This document shows positions 59,714-64,000 of a stretch of DNA of 64,000 nt, one piece after another; within the stretch, counting starts at the first letter, position 1; every line of letters begins with the position of its first letter. The stretch is from Dasypus novemcinctus (taxonomy: Eukaryota; Chordata; Mammalia; Cingulata; Dasypodidae). The translations under genes and the position numbers were made by a program. Under the pieces are notes generated by a model. The model ran no database searches, was not told the DNA's origin, and worked only from the letters and a program-made list of their open reading frames with translations. The stretch lies in assembly GCF_030445035.2 (NCBI RefSeq), contig NC_080704.1, forward strand, positions 29,626,200-29,690,199, given 5' to 3'.

Positions 59714-60336
59714 ACTATGTTGATCCACTGAGCAACAATAATCCAGACAACCCTGTACGTGCCCCAGGGGCTCAGGCAGTTCCCAGAATTAAGCCAAATT
59801 GGAATCCATATGAACAAATGGGTAGAACCAAAATAGATCATTATAAAGCTTGCATTATCAGAGGTCTCAGGAATGGATCATCGAAAGAAAACAACTGGAA
59901 GGAAATTCAAGAAATATTCCAAAGCCCTGAAGAAAAACCTGCCTGCCTTCTATTTAGAATGACTACTGGAAGCCTATCAGCAACACACTAATCTTAATCC
60001 AGAAGACCCCACTAATTTCGACACCATTAATATGTTCTCTATTAGTCAAAGTGCTCCCAATATAAGATGAAAGCTCCAAAAGCTAGAAGGGGAATTGGGC
60101 GAGCCCATGTCTGAACTCACAGAAATTGCCTTTAAAGATTTTCGCAGCTGAGAGTCTACCCATGAGAAGCAGCAAAAGAAACATGCTGCCTACAAAGTCA
60201 GCCTCATGGGAGCCGTTCTTAAAACAAAACAACTTCAGAAACCTGCAGACACTGAGATGACGAAAAGATGACAGAGATGCTCAAATGAAGGGTAAGACTC
60301 CCAGGGGCCCTAAGAAGACCATTGGGTCCCCAGCAA

Positions 60337-60378
60337 TGTGCCTACTGTAGGGAAGAAGGACACTGGAAGTGGGAATGC
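60337..60378 (+). other. ERV nucleocapsid zinc knuckle
   Basis: CX2CX4HX4C motif (CAYCREEGHWKWEC), the hallmark of retroviral nucleocapsid. It lies in the expected position between capsid and protease. The spacing is intact. Confidence 0.85.
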
Positions 60379-60575
60379 CCAAGTGCCACCAGGAAGAGAG
60401 GGGCTAGGACATCCTGCCCAGCAGCCCAGCTCCCATAGTTAGCTGGGGATGAAGACAGCAGCTTGGAGTGACAGGGTCCAGAGGCGCCTTATACCAGTTG
60501 GGAAACCATCCTGATCACCCACACTGAATCTCAGGTCTTATCCTAGTGGGTAAGATGGTAGTTGACTTCTTGGTG

Positions 60576-60587
60576 GACACTGGAGCT
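60576..60587 (+). other. ERV protease active site
   Basis: DTGA within LVDTGATLFSL, the retroviral aspartyl protease signature. The surrounding frame runs from about 60545 to a stop near 60640. Confidence 0.8.
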
Positions 60588-62083
60588 ACTTTATTCAGTC
60601 TTAAATCAGAAGCTAGTAAAGAAACCAATGAATGAGTCCCTATTATTGGCATTTTGGAGACTAAACACCTTAAGCCATTCGTACAACTGCTGCAACGTCA
60701 AGCTAGAAAAACGCAACTAACTCATAAATTTCTCTACATGCCCAAGTGCCCAATTCCCCTCCTTGGCTGAGACTTACTGAATTACAAGTCTCCCTTTCAT
60801 TTACACCGAATGAAGTAGACATACAGGTCCCAGTTGTCCGTGCCTGTGCCCTCCAAGCAGCCCTACTAGGTCTGGCTGAGACCATCAAGAGGTGTGGAGT
60901 TCCCAAAGAAATAAAACAACAGGTGCTAGCTGAGGGATGGGCTATCAGGGGACCCCAAGGATGAGCAGATGAAGCACTAGAAGTCAAGGTAAGACTGGGC
61001 TGAACATCCACTCCGCCATATCTAAGACCCTATCCTCTCAGATGGGAAGCTAGGGCCAGCACCTCACCTCTAATCAAGAAATTTCTCAAGTGGGGACTAA
61101 TTAGACCCTGCCAATCAGACTTTAACTCCCAATTGTATTAAATTTAATTGGGGGTGTAATCTTCACTCCTCACTAGGTTTTAACATTATTAGAACAAAGG
61201 GGAGGGGGCATTGGTTTACCATGGGAAGATTAAGCCAGTACCATGCTGCATTGTTAGACAATCCTAATGTTGAGTTGAAGATAGTGGCTAAGCTAAACCC
61301 AGCCACTGTCATGCCAGATCCTAATTGTGAAACCCAATGGTTATCTCCTAAACATGAATGTCCACAAATGATTGATGAAGTATATTCCAGTAGACCAGAG
61401 TCAGAGATTTGCCACTCCTTGACCTGTACCTAGAACTTTTTATGGATGATAGCAGTTAGGTAGCTATCTTTATCCTCAATGAAGCATTAGAAGCTGAGGT
61501 TCTAACCTGCTGGGATATCAGCACAAAATGCAGAGCTAATAGCTCTGATCTGAGCCTTACAAATTGGGCATGGGAAAGAGAGTCACCATCTACACAGACT
61601 CAAGGTATGCCTCTGCACTGTTAACATGCACATGGAATCATACGGAAAGAATGGGGACTCCTCCCTTCTGCCTATAAGGATATAAAATATGTTGATTTGA
61701 CTCTTAAATTATTGGAAGTAATTATGTTTCCAGGGAACTGGCAGTAGTCCACTGAAAAGGACACCAAAACAGTCATACCAGTGAAGCTAAAGACAATCAT
61801 TTAGCTGACAAGGCCAGACAGCCCCTAAAACCAGTAGAGGTTTAAGATTTTTGATAATTTACCCTACTGTTGAACCTAATCTACTGCCCTCTACAAAACC
61901 CAAGAATACTGAAAAGGATCTACAGAGAGCTAAGGAAAGGAGATTTACTAAACTTACCATGGATGGCTGGCTGATCAAAGAAAGTACTGATTTTGATGAC
62001 CCTAGTAAAATCCTCCTCCCAGGGAACTTAGTCAAATGTATTATCCTGCACTTTAACAGGCAAACACATTATGGGTGAGAAAC

Positions 62084-62712
62084 TGAAGCAAGCTAATAAG
62101 ATAGGGAATTAATAGACGGATCTGGAACCTGGCAGAGAGTCCATGTGGACATCAGTAACCCCCAAGATGGCTGCTGGAGGACCCCCAACCCCAAGATTCT
62201 GCTATTCAGAACAAAGACTTGTTCTGGATGCAAAGAAAAGCCCCGGATGTTCCCTAGGGACTTTATCATTGGGTCCTCACTAGGGGATTGATGGGTGGAG
62301 GAATCAATCAAAACAGCAAACAGCTGGAACACCTCCCCTGCCATTAGCAAAGGGGTGGAATAATTAATAGTTTATAAAGCAAACTGCGAGGTCTGAGTGC
62401 GCTCTCACCCTGCTCGCTTGCCTCTGGACCCATTCCTGCCCTCTGCGCACCGCTCTTGTCATTTTTCCTCTGCCACGTGGCCACGCAAGTAAACCTGGGG
62501 ACTTATAATCTATAATGGGGAATTGTAGTCTGTAAATCAGCCCTCTTTATCCCTTTTCACACCCTTCCTCTCTACCTGGGACCCCTGATCTGTTATTTTC
62601 TCCTATTTCCCTTCCCTCCCTACCTGAATAAATTACTGACCTAACTCACCCAGCATGCTCTTGAAATTCATTTCTGCAGCACAGCCAAGAACCTAGATAA
62701 AATCTGGTAACA
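62084..62712 (+). mobile_element. Solo LTR inserted in integrase, 4-bp target duplication
   Basis: A 629-bp element begins TG (62084) and ends CA (62712). Identical 4-bp flanks AAAC lie at 62080-62083 and 62713-62716, the duplication size of class I ERVs. It carries a TATAAA-like box near 62371 and AATAAA near 62630. The integrase zinc-finger coding is interrupted exactly at the element and resumes in phase beyond it. Confidence 0.8.
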
Positions 62713-62944
62713 AAACTATGTTCCTGGAAACATCCAAATTTCTAGTTGGTCCTAACTTACAAAGAACCATTCAAGCTGTGAAGGCCCAATGTGTCACTTG
62801 TGCCAAAGTTAACCCCTGACTACTCTTTTGACTTTAAACAAGGGAGTACAATACCAGGGCCTGGGAAGGGAAGAGGCCTGGCAAATTGACTTCACAGGTA
62901 ATGCCCAAAGTGCCAGGAAATTTCAAATACTTGCTAGGATTTTT

Positions 62945-63117
62945 TGTTGTCGTTGTTGTTTTTATTATTTTTTAAAATTTTACATTAAAAAAATATGAGG
63001 TCCCCATATACCCCCACCCTCCTCACCCCACTCCTCCCACATCAACAACCTCTTTCTTCATCGTGGCACATTCGCTGCACCTGGTGAATACATTTTAGAG
63101 CACCACTGCACCACATG
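62945..63117 (-). mobile_element. Short 5'-truncated L1 3' end in integrase
   Basis: Shares its first 170 bp (from the poly-T side) with 8380-9567 and 16455-16900. It interrupts the integrase core between about 62944 and 63118. Confidence 0.7.
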
Positions 63118-63830
63118 GATAGTTTTTTAGACACCTTCACTGGATGGGTAGACACCTTCCCTTACCGATCAGAAAAAGCTCAAGAAGTGCTAAGAATTTT
63201 ACTTAAAGAAATAATTCCAAAGTTTGGACTTCCTGTTTCCATGCAAAGTGATAACAGAGCAGCCTTTATCTCTAAGGTAACCAAAGATATATTTGAACTG
63301 TTGAGTATAAATTGGCACTTGCTTTCTCCCTGGAGACCTTAATCTACTGGAAAGACTAAGCAAAAGAATTGCACTTTTAAAGAAGCCATACCTAAGATTT
63401 GTTGAGACTCACCTCAAGTGGCATAAAGCCTTGCCCATTGCCCTGCTGAGAGTAAGAACTGCTCCCCAAAGAGGACTTTATTTAAGTCCTTATGAAATGA
63501 TTTATGGAAGGCCATTTCTAAAAAGTGAATATACATGTAACGTGCATGCTAGTTCTGAATTAGCTACTCTCCAATATGTTAGATCTTTGGGAGCAACTCT
63601 GAATGAAACTCAGAACTTTGCCTCTAACCAACTTAAATTCCCAACAGATACCCACTGCATAATATTGAACCAAGAGATTGGGTATGGCTTTGCATCTGGA
63701 AAGCCACTGACCCTGACTGTCGGCTTAGCCCCAAGTGGACTGGACCCCACCTACCCACCTAGTGTTACTTGTCCCTCACTCTTCCCTTAAGTTGCAGGGG
63801 ATTGCACCATGGATTCACCACACCAGAGGA
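63118..63830 (+). other. ERV integrase core and C-terminal part
   Basis: Integrase core words at 63115-63342 (GLPVSMQSDN block with the catalytic Asp, then NWHLLSPWRP) and C-terminal words at 63431-63540 (LLRVRTAPQRGLYLSPYEMIYGRPF, the class I pol terminus). A frame break lies between them at about 63345-63430. A WIHHTR-like terminal block lies near 63815. Confidence 0.75.
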
Positions 63831-64000
63831 AAATGACAAAAGTTCCAGAATGGAGAAATACCTCCCTTACACCACAAACCAGTGTCAGCAGACCCACGTC
63901 AGGACCACTGTGAACCCGTAGAAGGACTTAAAGTACTGCTTTTAAAAAACACCCCAATGCCCCAAGAAACACTCCTAGATAGTAATGAAAATTTACCTGG

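Larger units (their letters stand above)
58205..63940 (+). mobile_element. Class I (gammaretrovirus-like) ERV, gag to integrase, defective
   Basis: An ERV body in plus orientation. A gag matrix-like region lies at about 58210-58560 and a capsid-like region at about 59030-60300. Next are a CCHC zinc knuckle (60337-60378) and a protease motif DTGA (60576-60587). An RT N-terminal fragment occurs at about 61060-61130, then RNase H-like sequence (61150-61820). Integrase zinc-finger (62020-62080 and 62715-62820), core (62870-63340) and C-terminal part (63430-63830) follow. Frames are broken repeatedly. The RT catalytic core is missing. Four later insertions interrupt it. Env and the 3' LTR, if any, lie beyond the window. 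No product is expected. Confidence 0.75.

Noticed and set aside
1-64000. CRISPR arrays, operons, bacterial promoters, phage or plasmid functions
   Set aside because: No spaced direct repeats, no operon-like gene packing and no prokaryotic gene families. All evidence is mammalian.

Overview
This window is mammalian nuclear DNA, with no bacterial, plasmid or phage content. Two observations point to an armadillo-like xenarthran X chromosome. First, there are three members of the MAGE-B family, which is X-linked in placental mammals. Second, there are many copies of a tRNA-headed SINE of the armadillo type (Das-SINE-like, with a box B GGTTCAAACCCC), including several with intact target-site duplications. 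Species and chromosome are inferred, not proven.

Only two stretches look like intact protein-coding genes. Both are single-exon MAGE-B reading frames on the + strand: copy A (23653-24690, 345 aa) and copy B (45003-46112, 369 aa). A third, decayed copy C (56830-57602) has lost the middle of its MAGE homology domain. MAGE-B proteins are expected to pair with RING E3 ubiquitin ligases and to be expressed mainly in testis and tumours. Copies A and B sit in paralogous blocks. The 5' flanks (about 20.45-22.87 kb and 40.78-42.46 kb) match each other, as do the 3' flanks (about 24.7-26.9 kb and 46.1-48.9 kb), so the cluster grew by segmental duplication. Copy B alone has a very GC/CpG-rich leader with a perfect 3 x 41 bp tandem repeat. 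Noncoding-exon-like MAGE segments with splice donors lie upstream of A and B, and as an array at 49.44-49.77 and 55.15-56.83 kb before copy C.

The rest is nearly all interspersed repeats. 1-23 kb: L1/HAL1-lineage remnants, L1 3' ends, an L2 copy, MIRs, old MaLR-type LTRs and Das-SINEs. 27-32.7 kb: LTRs and nested SINEs. 32.7-40.5 kb: a reverse-strand class I ERV pol, split by a roughly 5 kb LINE (ORF1 plus only the tail of ORF2) that carries matching target duplications and itself holds two SINEs. 49.86-52.1 kb: a second reverse-strand ERV with protease and RT motifs. 58.2-64 kb: a forward-strand class I ERV (gag to integrase), interrupted by a SINE, two solo-LTR-like insertions and a LINE fragment, and lacking the RT catalytic core.

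I found no CRISPR array, functional RNA gene or undescribed molecular system. The most useful signals are the architecture and asymmetry of the MAGE-B duplication, and the datable nesting of transposons.
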